The notes: a model not told the origin generated them from the sequence alone. DNA of 64,000 nucleotides from Malania oleifera (GCF_029873635.1 NC_080426.1:55566093-55630092), one strand, 5' to 3'; positions 47,546 through 59,703 are shown, numbered from the stretch's first letter. Translations and numbers: made by a program.

Positions 47546-47581
47546 TGTAACCACGATATTCCTCCGCCATAAGTGAGGGTA
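47546..47581 (+). other. Conserved 36-bp 3' UTR motif of K
   Basis: Begins TGTAACCACGATATTCCTCC. It lies 123 bp after the pol stop and about 95 bp before the 3' LTR. The polypurine tract AAGAAGGAGAGAA (47662-47674) follows. Confidence 0.88.
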
Positions 47582-47674
47582 GGTAATAAAATAAGTAGAC
47601 CCTTTTCTTGTTAAGGGATGATGAGTTTGGTGAATAGTAAATTTCAAGGACGAAATTTTATAAGAAGGAGAGAA

Positions 47675-49886
47675 TGTAACGACTTGAATTTAAAATGGTG
47701 ATTAAACAATAAAAGAAAAGGGAATGGAAACCGAAATAGAAGAAGGCAGTCAACTTCGTCGACAAACACAGGGGATTCGTCGACGAAGGCATAAGAGGAT
47801 TCATTGACAAACACAAGGGATTCGTTGACAAACACAGGGGATTCATTGACGAAGATATACCGAGAGGCGTTTTGAGCTGACTGAATATTGTCGATGAGGA
47901 CTAAATTTCGTCAACGAAATTATTGAAGGATTCGTCGACGAATGACATGGTTCGTCAATGAAATCCTCTGTCCTATAAATAGAAAAATCCAAAAATTTAC
48001 TTCATAAGTAAGAAATCTCTCTCCTCTCTCTCTCCCTTTCGGTCCTCTCTCTTTCTTTCGTCAATTTCAGGCCAAATCTTTGTCGGATTGACAATCCGAA
48101 GTCACCCCGACGCTCCTGGGTAAGTTCTCTCCAAATCTGCCGGAGCGGATCGTTGGTGAAAGCAAAGTGGAAACCATCCCAAATCCAGGGTAAGACTTTC
48201 TACTCAATATTTGGATTTTTGACATTTAAGAAAAGTGTTATACGCTTATAAATATTGAACTTTAGTTCTGGGAAATATTGTTTCCAAGGTGTTGAGTTGA
48301 GAACCCTGTAAGAGCGAGGTAGATTTTCTTAGGGGCTTTTCAGGAATCAGGTAAGGGGATAAACTAAGCTAGTTCCTTTTGAGAAAATGTATATATATAT
48401 ATATAGTATTTTATTTCTTGAAAGTAAATATGTTTATATATATATGATTTATATTTGGAAAAATACTGTTTAAATGATGAAATGTTGAATATGTGAAAAA
48501 TCTGTTCAGTGTGGCATGAGTATAAAATGTTCTGAAACAATGTTTTCTGGAATGGGATTATGATACGAATTTTTTTTATAATTGGGAAAACCGGCGTATG
48601 GGCCGAGATTTATATATATATATATATATTTGCCAGCATGTGGGCTGTGCTATGATGTGATTTGCCAGCGTACGAGCCGTGCTATGAAATGTTTGCCAGT
48701 GTACGAGCCAAGCTATGGATGTGATTTTCTAGCGTACGGGCTGTGCTATGATATGTTTGTCGGCGTACGAGCCGAGTTATGGATGTGATTTGCTAGCGTA
48801 CAGGCTGTGCTATGATTTGCCGGCGTATGAGCCGAGCTATGATAAAATGTGTCATACTGGCGTACGGGTCGATGATTTTCATGATATATGTATATATGCA
48901 AAATGATATGATTGATGTGAAAATTAATGATATGAAATATCCATGTATCACAGTTTCAACATATGTTATATGATATCAGAACCTGGTTGGCTTGGTCTAG
49001 GCTAGCACTTGCACAGTACCATTGCTATGTGTCCATGGTCTTCGTGATCATGATATTTGTGTTAACGCCGCTGTACAGAGTGGTGTGAGATTGGATGGTC
49101 GATGTGGCTTCTAAGAAGAGTGTGATCGCCCCTGGTGTATGAACCAGGTCAGGCAGACCCATCAGACTTATAGACTGAACTGTTGACTTGGCAGTGGTCG
49201 GCCAACCATTGTCAAGTCCCGCCTTCGGGTCACACAACCCAGTCATGTGGGGATAATACATGACAACAGCCAGCTAACCTACCAAGAATGTTTTATGTTA
49301 TTATTATTATATGAGATTAAATTTGTTTATGAAAATGCAGTATGTTCTGCCATGATTTGATATATATATATATATATATATATATGTTTTCCTAGATTTG
49401 ACGGAACAGTTACTGTGTATATTATGTATGGTATATGTAGAACAAAAATTACTCATGTTGCCATACACTGGTATTAGTTTATTTCCCTTACTGAGAGGTG
49501 TCTCATCCCTAAATTTTATAAACTTTTCAGGTGCCCCAGATAGGAGAGCGGGAAAAGCGCCGCCAAGCTAGAGCTATTTTCTGTCCTTTTTGAAGGGTAA
49601 ATTTTACTAGGGATAGTTAGATTTTTGTGGGATATGTCCCTAGATTTTGTTCTTTTGGGATGTATATACTGAAATATAGTGGTATAGTGACTCTAGTATT
49701 TGCAGTATTGTGATGGATGTTTTATATTTTTACAATATTGTGATTATGTGCTTCCTGCTGCTTAAGCTTCTGTGTTGTGTTCTGATTTATCCCTGATACC
49801 CACAGGTCCAGGTGTACTATGATCTGCTGAGTTGGGAATTATGATATTGATAAAAAAAAAATGTGGAAATTAAGCAGGTCGCCACA
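47675..49886 (+). repeat. 3' LTR of K (2,212 bp)
   Basis: TGTAACGACTTG to GTCGCCACA. Palindrome array 47751-47965, TATA box 47974-47981, minisatellite 48591-48875, shared motifs 49194-49264 and 49485-49509. Confidence 0.95.
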
Positions 49887-49994
49887 GGCTTGGTCAAAGT
49901 GAAATTTCATAGGATAAAACAGAGTAGACACAATTTGTACGTACTATTCATCCTAGACCTTTTGCTTTGTTGGTTGCTATTGAATATATAAAAG

Positions 49995-50890
49995 ATGGAA
50001 GAAACTAGTGCAGCAGCAGAAGAAACTCTGTCCACACGAACTCCAGCCCCTTCGGCTTCGACATCATCGTCGAAGACGATAGCTAATGCTCGGTTTGAGG
50101 TGGAGAAATTTGATGGTACCAATAATTTTGGTATGTGACAATGTGAGGTGATGGACATCTTGTATCAACAAGAACTAGATATTGCTTGGATGATAAACCA
50201 GTAGATATGGGTGACAGATTGGAAAAAGATCAATCATCAGTCATGTGGTACGATTCATCTGTGTCTTTCTAAAAATTAGAAATATTGTGTTATGAGGGAG
50301 ACATGTGCAATGAAATTGTGAAAGACATTGGAAGATACATTTATGACCAAAAGTTTGGAAAATCGGCTCTATTTGAAAAAGAAATTGTTTTGCTTCTAGT
50401 ATCAACCAGGTATTTCCGATTAATGACCACATAAATGCTTTCAATAAAATTTTGGTCGATTTGTTAAATTTGGATGAAAAGGTGAAAGATGAGGATAAAT
50501 CCATATTGTTACTGAATTCTCTCCCTAATGAGTATAAACATTTGACCACCACTTTATTGTATGGAAAAGATAAAGTTACTTATGATGTTGTTTGTACTGC
50601 ATTGATTAGTACTGAATGCAGAAAGAAGGATTAGAGGATCCATAAGGAAACAACAGAAGCACTAACAATAAGGGGACGTTTCTCAGAGTCGTATGCCTGG
50701 AAGGAAGAGTAAATCTCATGGGAGGGGTAAATCTCATGGAAGACCTGCTAAAGATGAATGCGCCTTTTGTCGTGAGAGAGGGCATTGAAAGAAAGATTGA
50801 CCTAAATTACAACAGAAGAATAAGGGCAAAGCACATTCTAATGCCAATATAGCCAATGATGATGGAAGTGAGATAGATTTTTCTTATGTT
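49995..50890 (+). pseudogene. copia gag of J, copy 2
   Basis: ATG at 49995 (MEETSAAAEETLSTRTPAPS), FEVEKFDGTNNFGM, then TGA where tryptophan is expected; a frameshift near 50,190. The open part 50452-50634 (LLNLDEKVKDEDKSILLLN) includes the 199 bp missing in copy 1. Zinc knuckle remnant ECAFCREREGH near 50757-50790 and the basic GRKSKSHGR tract precede it. Confidence 0.87.
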
Positions 50891-52060
50891 GGAATATCTT
50901 CATCACATTATTTTGGAGAGTGGATTTTCGATTCTGGTTGTTCCTATCACATGTGTCCCAATAAGGAATAGTTTTTTAATTTTGAAGAATTAGATGATGG
51001 GGTTGTTTTTATGGGAAATGATAATACTTGTAAAACAACTGGAATAAGATCAATACAGTTGAAATGTCAAGATGGAACTATTAAGACCTTAACTGATGTT
51101 AGGTATGTTCCAAGCCTAAATAAGAATTTGATTTCATTAGGTGACTTAGAATCTAAAGGGTTCACTGTCACTTTGAAAGATGGAACCTTAAAGATTAAAT
51201 CAGGTGTGCTGGTAGTGATGAAAGGAATAAGGAAAAATAACTTGTATTATTTACAAGGTAGTACAGTTATTGGCTCAGCATCTTTTGTTTCTGAGAAAGA
51301 TGCAGGTTCAGATACAACCAGGTTATGGCATACGCGATTAGCACATGCAGGAGAAAAATCCTTACAACAATTAGCTAAGCGAGGTTTGTTAAAGGTTGCA
51401 AAGGTGGGCAAACTTGAATTTTGTGAGCATTGCATTCTGGGAAAACCAAGTAGAGTGAAATTTGGCACAACAATCCACCATACTTAAAGTATTTTAGACT
51501 ATATCCATACAGATGTATGGGGCCCCAAAAAAACGGTTTCGTTAGGTGGTATGCATTATTTTGTCACTTTTGTTAATGATTTTTCTAGAAGAGTTTGGGT
51601 GTATTCTATGAAGCATAAAAATGAAGTGTGTGATATTTTCCTTAAGTGGAAAAAATTAGATGAAACTCAAACTGGCAAAAAGATTAAACGGCTTAGATCA
51701 GATAATGGTGGTGAATACACGAGTGACCCGTTTATGAAGGTATGTTAGGATGAAAGTATTGCTCGACACTTCATAGTTCGAGATACACCACAGCAGAATG
51801 GGGTGGCAGAGTGCATGAATCAGACTTTGCTGGAGAAAGTTTGATGTATGTTGTCTAATTCTAGGTTAGACAAAAGGTTTTGGGCTGAGACTGCTAAATA
51901 TGTGTGTCATCTCATCAATCGTTTACCATTATCTACGATAGGGGGAAAACACCCTATGAGGTATGATCTGGAAAGTCTGCTAGTGATTATGATTCTTTAC
52001 ATGTATTTGGTAGGACTTATTATCATATAAAGAATCTAAGTTGGATCCAAGAGCCAAGAA

Positions 52061-54123
52061 TGTAAGAACCCGGAAAATATAAAGGGATTTCTGCAGATTT
52101 CGTCGACGAAGGCAGTAGACTTTTCGTCGACGAAGAGAAGCCGAGAGGTCTCGAAAATTCTAAATATCAGACTTCGTCGACAAGGCTACAGACATCCGCG
52201 ATGAAATTCTTGATTTTTCGTCGACGAAGGTACTTTTCGTTGACGAAAACTGGGCGGGTCAAAGGCTTAAAAAGGGGATATTTGGTTTATTCTTCACTAA
52301 GTCTCTCTCTCTCACTCTCTCTCTAAACTCTCTCTCTAGATTTCCTTGCCGGTCCTTGATAGAATCAAAAATTTGAGGTTACCACGAGGATCATGGAGGC
52401 ATTCTCTACAACTTCTGTGGATCGGAATCTCGGTTCGAGCATTTTTAGGTTTCGGGGCTCGATTTTCATTTCTGATTCAGTATATGTATAATAGTATGGA
52501 TCGTAAGCATGTTTAGTATTGTGATTTGTAGACTTCGGAGTCTCGGTTCGTAGTTTTGAGGGCCGTAGAGTTCGTGGTTTGGTTTCGGGTTGAGGTAAGG
52601 GGATTCTGTTTATATCAGTTCATTTTTGAAATCAGGATCGGTAGGCCTGTAGGCTACGATCATACGTATGTTTTGACTACTTATTTGGGAAAATCTATCG
52701 AGTGAAAACACAGGATTTTTGGGTTATAGTTTTTGGGAAAAATTGGGGATTTCAGGTATCATTTCTTATTTGATTGGAAAATCATTTATGTTACTTAAAC
52801 TATATTATTGAGGTGACCGTAATCCATATTTGTATAAATTGTATACTTGAAATTGTAAATGATATGATTTGCCATAAACTAAATAAGTGTGGTGTGTGTG
52901 TATGTATGTATGTTGTTCCAGATATTTGTGAAAAACAACTATGTGGCGGCTTATTACCGTACGCTGAAATGTATAGGGACGTGAGTTCCAAAATGATTCC
53001 AAGTTTTGTGAAAAATGGCTAGGGGCGGCTAACTACAGTACGCCGTAACGACTAGGGGCGACTAACTACCGTACGCCATAACGGCTAGGGGCGGCTAACT
53101 ACCATACGCCGTAGCTAGGTGCGGCTAACTACCATACGCTGTAACAGCTAGGGGCGGCTAACTACCATACGTTGTGCCCTGTAATGGCTAACTATTGTGG
53201 GCAAGAGTGGCCGACTCTATATCCGGGGTGCAAAATATCACCAGTATGATTCGGTTGGTCACCGAATGTAGCAACAGACCACAGTAGGCCTAGGTTGATG
53301 CAACGTAGTTTGCACATAGTAACGTAATCGGGGTTAGACCAGGTGACCTTGTGTAGTTGCATGTGTAGCAATGGATTCACAGTGGGCCTGAGTCGGAAAC
53401 CTTCGTAGTTTAATATGTTGGAACGTAACTGCTGTGAGACTAGGTGACTTGTGCAGTTGTGAGTAGTGTGACGACACTGACCATATATATGTATGTATGT
53501 ATTTGAGTATCGTATGAACTGGAATGGATTTTGTGGAAATACTGGAACTATATGGAATTGGATGGAAATGTATGGAACTTGTTTTGAAACTGTATGTATG
53601 TGTTTCAAACTGTATTGTATGTATGTGTTATGAAGTATGAAAATGACACTGGTATGCCACATACTGATATAACTTGTTTTCTCCCTTACTGAGAGGTGTC
53701 TCACCCCGAATATATACAAATGTTTTTCAGGTCCTTTGGGTAGCCGAAATTAGCATCCTAGCATCCGGAAGCGGGGGGTGTGTTTAGCTACTGTTAGTAC
53801 CTGATAGGTACGAATTTCGTAACCGGGTTGTCCTGATGGATTTTGTAGACACTCGTGGTATGTATAGTATTTGTAAGTATGTTTAACCGTGTATGGTATA
53901 GATTCTGGTATGGTACAGTTTGATGTAAAGAAAGACCGTATTCCGTTGCATATTTTGATGAGTATGGACATGTGTATGTATGTATATAGGGCATCCGTTC
54001 ACCCCACGAGGTCGGACCCTCTTTGTATGTGGTATCATTTAATGTTTTAATTGATACAGAGATAGGTTAGGTTACTTAAATTCACCTCTGGGTTCCATTT
54101 CAGGGTTCGGGGCGGGCGTGACA
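52061..54123 (+). mobile_element. gypsy solo LTR L (2,063 bp, Tekay/Del-like)
   Basis: TGTAAGAACC to GGGCGTGACA with a perfect TSD AAGAA (52056-52060 and 54124-54128); copy 1 holds the empty site at 11138-11142. Palindrome array 52098-52255, a weak TATA-like CTTAAAAAG at 52266, CT-rich leader, minisatellite 52935-53180 and the shared CCCTTACTGAGAGG motif at 53683-53707. No internal region, hence solo LTR. Confidence 0.93.
52935..53180 (+). repeat. LTR minisatellite of L, about 38 bp unit, 6-7 copies
   Basis: Units of GGGGCGGCTAACTACCGTAC then GCCGTAACGGCTA type, starting with a diverged copy. Confidence 0.87.
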
Positions 54124-54924
54124 AAGAAAGCAATATTCTAGCGGATAAGTGCAAGAGTCAAAGGATACCGTCTTTGGTGTCTAGAGATGAAAAAAATAAA
54201 TTTAAGTAGGGATGTGACTTTTGATGAACTTGCGATGATGAAGAAAACAATACGCAAGGAGTCACGAGTTGAAGAGAAGACTAGTGGTACTCAACAACAG
54301 GTGGAGGTTGAAACAATTTTGGGAAACTTAGTGAGAAATGAGACTACACAAGGTAACTCTCCAGTTACGGTGGGGAATAGTGTACAAGAAGAGGAGATTT
54401 CAATTCGAGAATCTTCACAGCAACAAGAATCAATTGTTTCTCAAAGGTCAAGACGAGAAATTTGAAAACCTACTCGGTATACTGATATGGTGACCTATGC
54501 ACTTCCAGTTGTGGATGATAATGTTCCTTATACTTTCAAAGAAGTAATGAGGAACTCTGAATCAGACAAGTGGAAAAGAGCGATGAATGAAGAAATGCAG
54601 TTTCTTCATCAAAATTAGACTTGAAAGCTAGTCCAGCTGTCCAAGGGTAGGAAAGCAATTGGTTGCAAATGAGTTTATGTAAAGAAAGAAGGATTTGCAG
54701 ATGCAAATAATGTTCGCTTCAAAGTTAGATTGGTAGCTAAAGGTTACGCACAGAAGGAAGACATTGATTATAATGAGATATTTTCTCCAGTTGTTAAAAT
54801 AAACGAGGTTCAAGTTTGTGTGGATATTAATCCAGTTCATTAGTGTTTAAATTTAATTAATTATTTTTACAAATATTTTAGTCATTTCATCACCTTGTTA
54901 AATATATAACAACAAAATTAATAC

Positions 54925-55337
54925 TTTCCATAATTTAATATCAATAGTTCAAATGGGGAGTAATTTATGTATTTTTTTATTATTTTAAACTTAATTTAAA
55001 TAACATAATAATTAATAAATAGGGCTGAAGGGGTGGTGTTGGTTAAAATTCCAAATGATAAAAAAGAACAAATAATTAATGAATTATTATGTTAGTGGGA
55101 AACATTGAAAAGTTGCATTATAACCGTCAAATTTAACTCGAAGAAAACCTAAAACGACACCAAATTAACTCCAAGAAAACGTAAAACGACACCAAATTGG
55201 GGCAAATAAAATTTATTAAGTAACGTTACTTTTGAAGTAACGTAATAATTTTCCCTTGTGGCATTGCGCGGTGGGGGGGTGGGACTACTACATTTAAAAA
55301 TGATGGCAAAAGGAGGGTCCCCGTAAATAAGAAGAAT
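54925..55337. other. Unique sequence upstream of the Lunapark gene
   Basis: AT-rich with short direct repeats (AAAACGACACCAAATT twice near 55150-55200) and a palindromic AAGTAACGTTACTT-like stretch near 55217. No clear TATA box. It probably holds the promoter, but no specific element can be supported. Confidence 0.4.
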
Positions 55338-55492
55338 ATGGAGATCCTTGCGACACCCAACAACGCATCTAATTGCGAGGCCTGGTCCAGCGTCTGCTTC
55401 CCCTTCTCTTCTTTTTCTTCTCCGGCGAACCTAGTGTTTGCCGGGTTATTCTCTGGCGAACGTCAAGGCGGTCTACTCGCCCCTCGTCTCAG
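55338..55492 (+). other. Probable 5' UTR exon of the Lunapark gene
   Basis: GC- and CT-rich stretch ending in a good splice donor, CTCAG|GTCAGA (GT at 55493-55494). The 119-codon open frame starting at 55338 crosses the donor and looks like translated UTR. The transcription start is not determined. Confidence 0.5.
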
Positions 55493-56839
55493 GTCAGATT
55501 CTTTTTTGTTATTATTATTATTATTGAGAAATCGCTCCAGATCTGATACCGCCGTTTCCCAATTTGATCAAACCAGATCTTTATCTTCTCTGTTCTCTTC
55601 TTTTTCCGTGATTCTTCTTCTCCGGTTATTTTTTTTTTTCAAGAAGGAAATCACTCGAGATAATTGTATTTATGAAATTGATCAAATCAAATCTTAAACA
55701 GTACTCTTCTTCTTCTTCTTCTCGCTGTTGAGCCTGTAATTCAACTATGCTCCTTATCATTTTTCCTATTAGATAGTCATGGCAAATGTTCAGCACTTCT
55801 TGTGGCCAAGGGCCTTGCTGCACTTCTTTAAATAATAAATTTGGGGCTGTGATATTCTGCGATTTTTTTTTAACTATAAACTTTCTGATTGGATTGGTAG
55901 TACACATGCTATTCGGTTAAACAATTTTAGGACATCATTTTTTTAAATGCAATTCAGTGTTTTGATATGCTGCACTGTATGTAATTTTTGAGTTTTTTTT
56001 TTTCCTGGAATCATGGTAGAACAGTTGCTTCTTAAATCTAGTTTTTGCTCTTGTTGTTGGGATACACAATTGTCGAAGATGAAAATGTGCTGTTTTCTTC
56101 TAAACATGAGTGCCATTTTCCAATTCCGAAAGGGGAATTAACAATGTGATCATGGCCTATTGAATGATGCGAGAGGATCATAAAATTTTGATTAGTTATT
56201 GGTGCATTGTAATTTGAAGTCTATTTGAATGGATATAAATATAATGCCCCCTTTTCATTTTGGAAACTTTCAAACTGTGAGCAATGTCTGTGTATCGTAA
56301 ATTAATGATAAGTTAATAATCGAAAGCTGCATATTGATCCTGAATAAAATATTGAAACATCATTTTGGGAAAAATTGCTAAAAAACTAGGTGAGCAATTT
56401 AGGTTTGCATGGATTGGGCTGACGGAACCCAATCTTTTTTCAGCACCTTGGGACCCCAAAATAAATAAATAAAAGCAAATGGAATAATGCAAAACAATTC
56501 CCGTACTTAGATATAGCATTTATAAATTGAAATATTTTAATTTGTGTAAATTTGGTACTTTTACTTCTGAGTAGCCAAACACTTATTATTTTAGCTTCAC
56601 AAGTACTAACAAGTCATTTTTGTTTTTTTTTCGCATAATCAGATAGTACTTTTTTCTTGAGTGCACATAACTAACAAGGCAAGAACACTATATTTTTACT
56701 GCCCTTTTTTAAAAAATTATTTTAAAGTTAGTAGTTATTGTTAAGTAGTACCAAATGTATCTATAGTTCGTCCATTATGCTGTTCTTGAATCTTACAGAG
56801 TGGCATTTGCAATGAATCTGATCTCTGGTTGACCTGCAG
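55493..56839 (+). other. Probable 5' UTR intron
   Basis: From donor GTCAGA to acceptor GACCTGCAG ending at 56839, seven bases before the start codon. T-rich, no coding content, no transposon recognised. Confidence 0.5.
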
Positions 56840-56845
56840 GGAGAA

Positions 56846-57115
56846 ATGGCCAATGAAACTAGTAAGGACCAAGCTAAGGAATCTTCAGCTGCTCCATATT
56901 CTGAAAACAAGGACACTGTGAATGCAAAGGGAAAATGGAGAGGAATAATCTCTCGAATTTGGAATGGACTTTTTAGAATACATAGTGATGATTTTGAAAA
57001 GAGACTGCAACACATTTCTAAGGAAGAAGCCTCTGTTCTAGCTAGAAAAAGGAAGAGATCTCAAAGTTGGAGGAGAATGGCGAGGCATATTATAATATTC
57101 TCTGTGATTTTTGAG
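56846..57115 (+). CDS. LNP: Lunapark homologue, first coding exon (partial gene)
   Basis: Ninety codons from ATG 56846 (context GAGAAATGG) to GAG 57113-57115, followed by donor GTAAAT. After a polar N-terminus comes the highly conserved plant Lunapark start: SRIWNGLFRIHSDDFEKRL, ISKEEASVLARKRKRSQSW, RRMARHIIIFSVIFE. Lunapark proteins of plants (about 400 residues) shape endoplasmic reticulum three-way junctions; this exon holds the cytosolic coil and the beginning of the first membrane segment. The second membrane segment and zinc-ribbon exons are not in the window; the following 6.9 kb is intron or repeats. No stop or frameshift, so this may be a live gene continuing to the right, or a 5' fragment. 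Confidence 0.82.
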
Positions 57116-58000
57116 GTAAATTTTGGGCTTCATTTCAATTGATGACCCTGGTGCGAAATTTTTGTTGTGCAATTTAATATATTATTTGCTGACCCCACCT
57201 AGTGGGACTTAAGGCTTTGTTTTGTGGTGGTATTGTTACAATTTAACTTATTAGCGCTTATTCAGCATCTTTGGATGGTTATGATTTATAAATGCATAAA
57301 TTTTTTAATCTTTCCATATAGATTGACGACTTCTGCAACTTGCTATAGTTGGGTTTGCCTATTAATTTGCTGCCACCATGTAGGCTTGAGAGTTATCTTT
57401 ATAAAAGCAAGTGCTTCTCTGAACTGGACTAGGGGCTCATGTGATTAGGTGCTTACTTTCCCTTTTCAAGATACCTCACAAATTATTATCTAGCGTGGCA
57501 AACTGTTACTAGGTCTATACCAGCATCAATTCTAATAATGCAGATTTGAAAGTACATTTTTTAAACCAAAAAAATAGTCACTTAAAGAAACTAGATAAGT
57601 TTGCTTGTTATCTTTAAACCAAAAAAATAGTCTCTTTCACGCCCCAAATTTGCCTGTGTTGACATTAGTGAGAATATTTTCATTATTTTGGAAATTTTCA
57701 TTAAAGTGGTTTTTATGATATTTTATGGCTTATTTTGTGATTTAGAAAATAATCTTTTTTCTAAGATTTGTCTTGAAGGTTTCCAAATATTTTAAGGTGT
57801 TTTAGGAGTATATAGCGCCTTGTAATGTCAATGAGGATCTTTTGAACTTTGATTAATGAACTTCAATTTCCTCTTTATCCAGGTTCGCAAGAAATCCAAG
57901 AATTTATCTAGGACAGGAATTAACTGTTCTGACTATAATTCTTTAATAATACTCTTCACTTCCCTCTTTGCTTGTTGGCAGAGGATAGCAAACGAGGGAG
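57116..58000. other. Start of the Lunapark intron 2
   Basis: T-rich, no coding similarity in either direction. A short duplicated phrase (TTTAAACCAAAAAAATAGTC near 57559 and 57613). The boundary with retroelement O is not resolved. Confidence 0.4.
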
Positions 58001-58310
58001 CAGGTAGAGTATGTAGAATCAACAAGATTTAATGCCCAGGCTTATATCTGATCCTAATGAACACCTGAGAACCCTGCGTAGCATGCTTGCATGGGCACTT
58101 TGTTTTGGACATCCAATGGGATTACCCTTCCATGACAAAGAGGGAGTTGAGATGACACTTCATCTGGCAGGGGACTATAGTCACTATAAAATCAAATTGG
58201 AGCTACCCAGTTTCAATGTGAATTTGGGAATAGAGGAATTCCTAGATTGGATCCTTAAAGTTGATGGTTTTTAACTAAGCATCCCAGAAGACAATAGTTG
58301 AGGGTAGGTG
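58001..58310 (+). pseudogene. gypsy element O: gag fragment (Reina-like)
   Basis: An 80-codon open frame at 58032-58274 contains YKIKLELPSFNVNLGIEEFL and DWILKVDGF, then a stop and LSIPEDN. This is the usual gag motif of Reina-like chromoviruses (LPSFxGxLxIEEFLDW, family knowledge). Element O continues at 62846 after element N; what lies between 58310 and 59324 is too decayed to assign. Confidence 0.72.
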
Positions 58311-58780
58311 GCAGGCAAACAGTAGTAAGCCATTGGGGATGGTGGGATTGTCAATTCAGTTGACAAAAGAAGCTGCTTGTGGCAACATAACAAGGCAATT
58401 GGTCTTTTTCAGATTCTTGTTCTCAAACTATGCATGATATATATTTTGAATGCTAAAGAATTATCATAATGAATTTCAGTTTGTGCTGGGAATATATAGA
58501 TGATTTTATGAATATGATTTCTTGCAATAAAGTAGAAATTGTGGTTCAAGTTTTGAGGTACAGTTGGAAAGGGCAACATCACTAACTCAATTTAGTAGTT
58601 GAGTTGACCTGTGGCTAGTCAGCACAACCGGTAAAGGATGCAACTTGCATGTTGAAAAGGCCCAACCTAAGCCTCCAATTGTTGGAAAAGAGAGGGTAAA
58701 TATAATAGGCTTAGGGCCCCGCAGGATGAAAAGAAGCATGGGCAATCCTTGTGTCAAACTACTTATTGGTATGTGGTTTC

Positions 58781-59160
58781 TGCTGTCTAGAGTACGGACA
58801 TTGATCTGACAAGTTCCCAAACAAAGATAGGGGAAGAGTAAGTTGATATTGCTTAGTGTTAACAATTAGACCTAGAAGATGAGCCTGAGTCTCAAGATGG
58901 ACAGCTATATTGATCTGAATGATGTACAAGATGAGGAACAAGCATATTCCTCTTGTGGTTAGGGTATTAATGCTGTCTAGAGTACAGACATTGATCTGAC
59001 AAGTTCCCAAACAAAGATAGGGGAAGAGTAAGTTGATATTGCTTAGTGTTAACAATTAGACCTAGAAGATGAGCCTGAGTCTCAAGATAGACAGCTATAT
59101 TGATCTGAATGATGTACAAGATGAGGAACAAGCATATTCCTCTTATGGTTAGGGTATTAA
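58781..59160. repeat. 190-bp tandem duplication
   Basis: 58781-58970 and 58971-59160 differ at about three positions by eye. The similar minus-strand open frames (58587-58865, 58759-59055, 58967-59311) result from this. Confidence 0.93.
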
Positions 59161-59324
59161 TGTTGATAAAATCCATGCCTGAAAGAAACAAAGGACCCCA
59201 ATTGCATAATCTGTTCAGACTTGATGCAAAATCAAGAAGAATAACTATGATGTAACTATAAATGGCAGGAGTAGAGAGAATATTTTGTCCAAAGACACTG
59301 TCAATTGTCATAGAGTTGCAGCTA

Positions 59325-59703
59325 TGATGCAGAACAGCAGTGAGGATTTACTGCGGGAGAGAAACAGTGTGAGAACTAGAGAGTGGGGAAGAAGAAGGAA
59401 ACGAAAATACAAAGGGAGTGTGAAACAATGGTTTATCTTCTTAATTCAAATCCAATAGAAAATTGACTCTAACATGGTTGTCATTCTATTTATAAAAGAT
59501 CATATTTACAAGATAATTGCAAATAGACCTCTAAAGAGGCAAGAAATCACAACTAAACTCCACATATAAGCCTAGTTTACCAATTGACCTATAACACATT
59601 TGGGTTTAGGACCCAATGATCCTTTTGATCCTAGTCTTTAAATTTCAGCCTCCAAAGTGGTTCAAAATGATCCATCCAATTACATCCCTCCCATCCTACA
59701 TCA
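59325..59703 (-). repeat. 3' LTR of N (left, 379 bp)
   Basis: Plus strand TGATGCAGAACAG to CCTACATCA; terminal repeats TGATG/CATCA. Confidence 0.8.

Larger units (their letters stand above)
40378..49886 (+). mobile_element. Full-length Ty3/gypsy element K (Tekay/Del-like), 9,509 bp
   Basis: Two LTRs, primer-binding site, gag-pol and polypurine tract, flanked by a perfect TSD GGCTT (40373-40377 and 49887-49891). Copy 1 of J shows the unoccupied site at 9162-9166. By eye the LTRs differ at several percent or more, so it is not recent. Confidence 0.96.
50891..54800 (+). pseudogene. copia pol of J, copy 2, split by solo LTR L
   Basis: Protease FDSGCSYHMC near 50928-50957; GAG-pre-integrase with HTRLAHAGEKSLQQLA and CEHCILGKPSR (51330-51450); integrase core with VTFVNDFSRRVWVYS and SDNGGEYTS (about 51697-51725); TAG at 51746. 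After L (52061-54123) come linker EEEISIRESSQQQES and the start of RT (VRLVAKGYAQKEDIDYNEIFSPVV), ending near 54,800. It has fewer breaks than copy 1 in the protease region. Confidence 0.88.
39816..54924 (+). mobile_element. Ty1/copia element J, copy 2, truncated, split by K and L
   Basis: J pieces: 39816-40377, 49887-52060 and 54124-54924. 5' LTR 39816-40229 (TATA box 39988-39995), primer site 40232-40243. It ends in RT at the same point as copy 1, followed by about 100 bp common to both, then unique sequence upstream of the Lunapark gene. Confidence 0.88.

Noticed and set aside
53192..53719. 175-codon minus-strand open frame
   Set aside because: Lies in solo LTR L across low-complexity sequence; no domain and no counterpart in other LTRs.
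55338..55697. 119-codon open frame as a separate gene
   Set aside because: It crosses a good splice donor at 55492/55493, has low-complexity content and precedes the Lunapark start; more likely 5' UTR plus intron.
58587..59311. Three similar minus-strand frames as a small gene family
   Set aside because: Produced by the 190-bp tandem duplication; no conserved motif.
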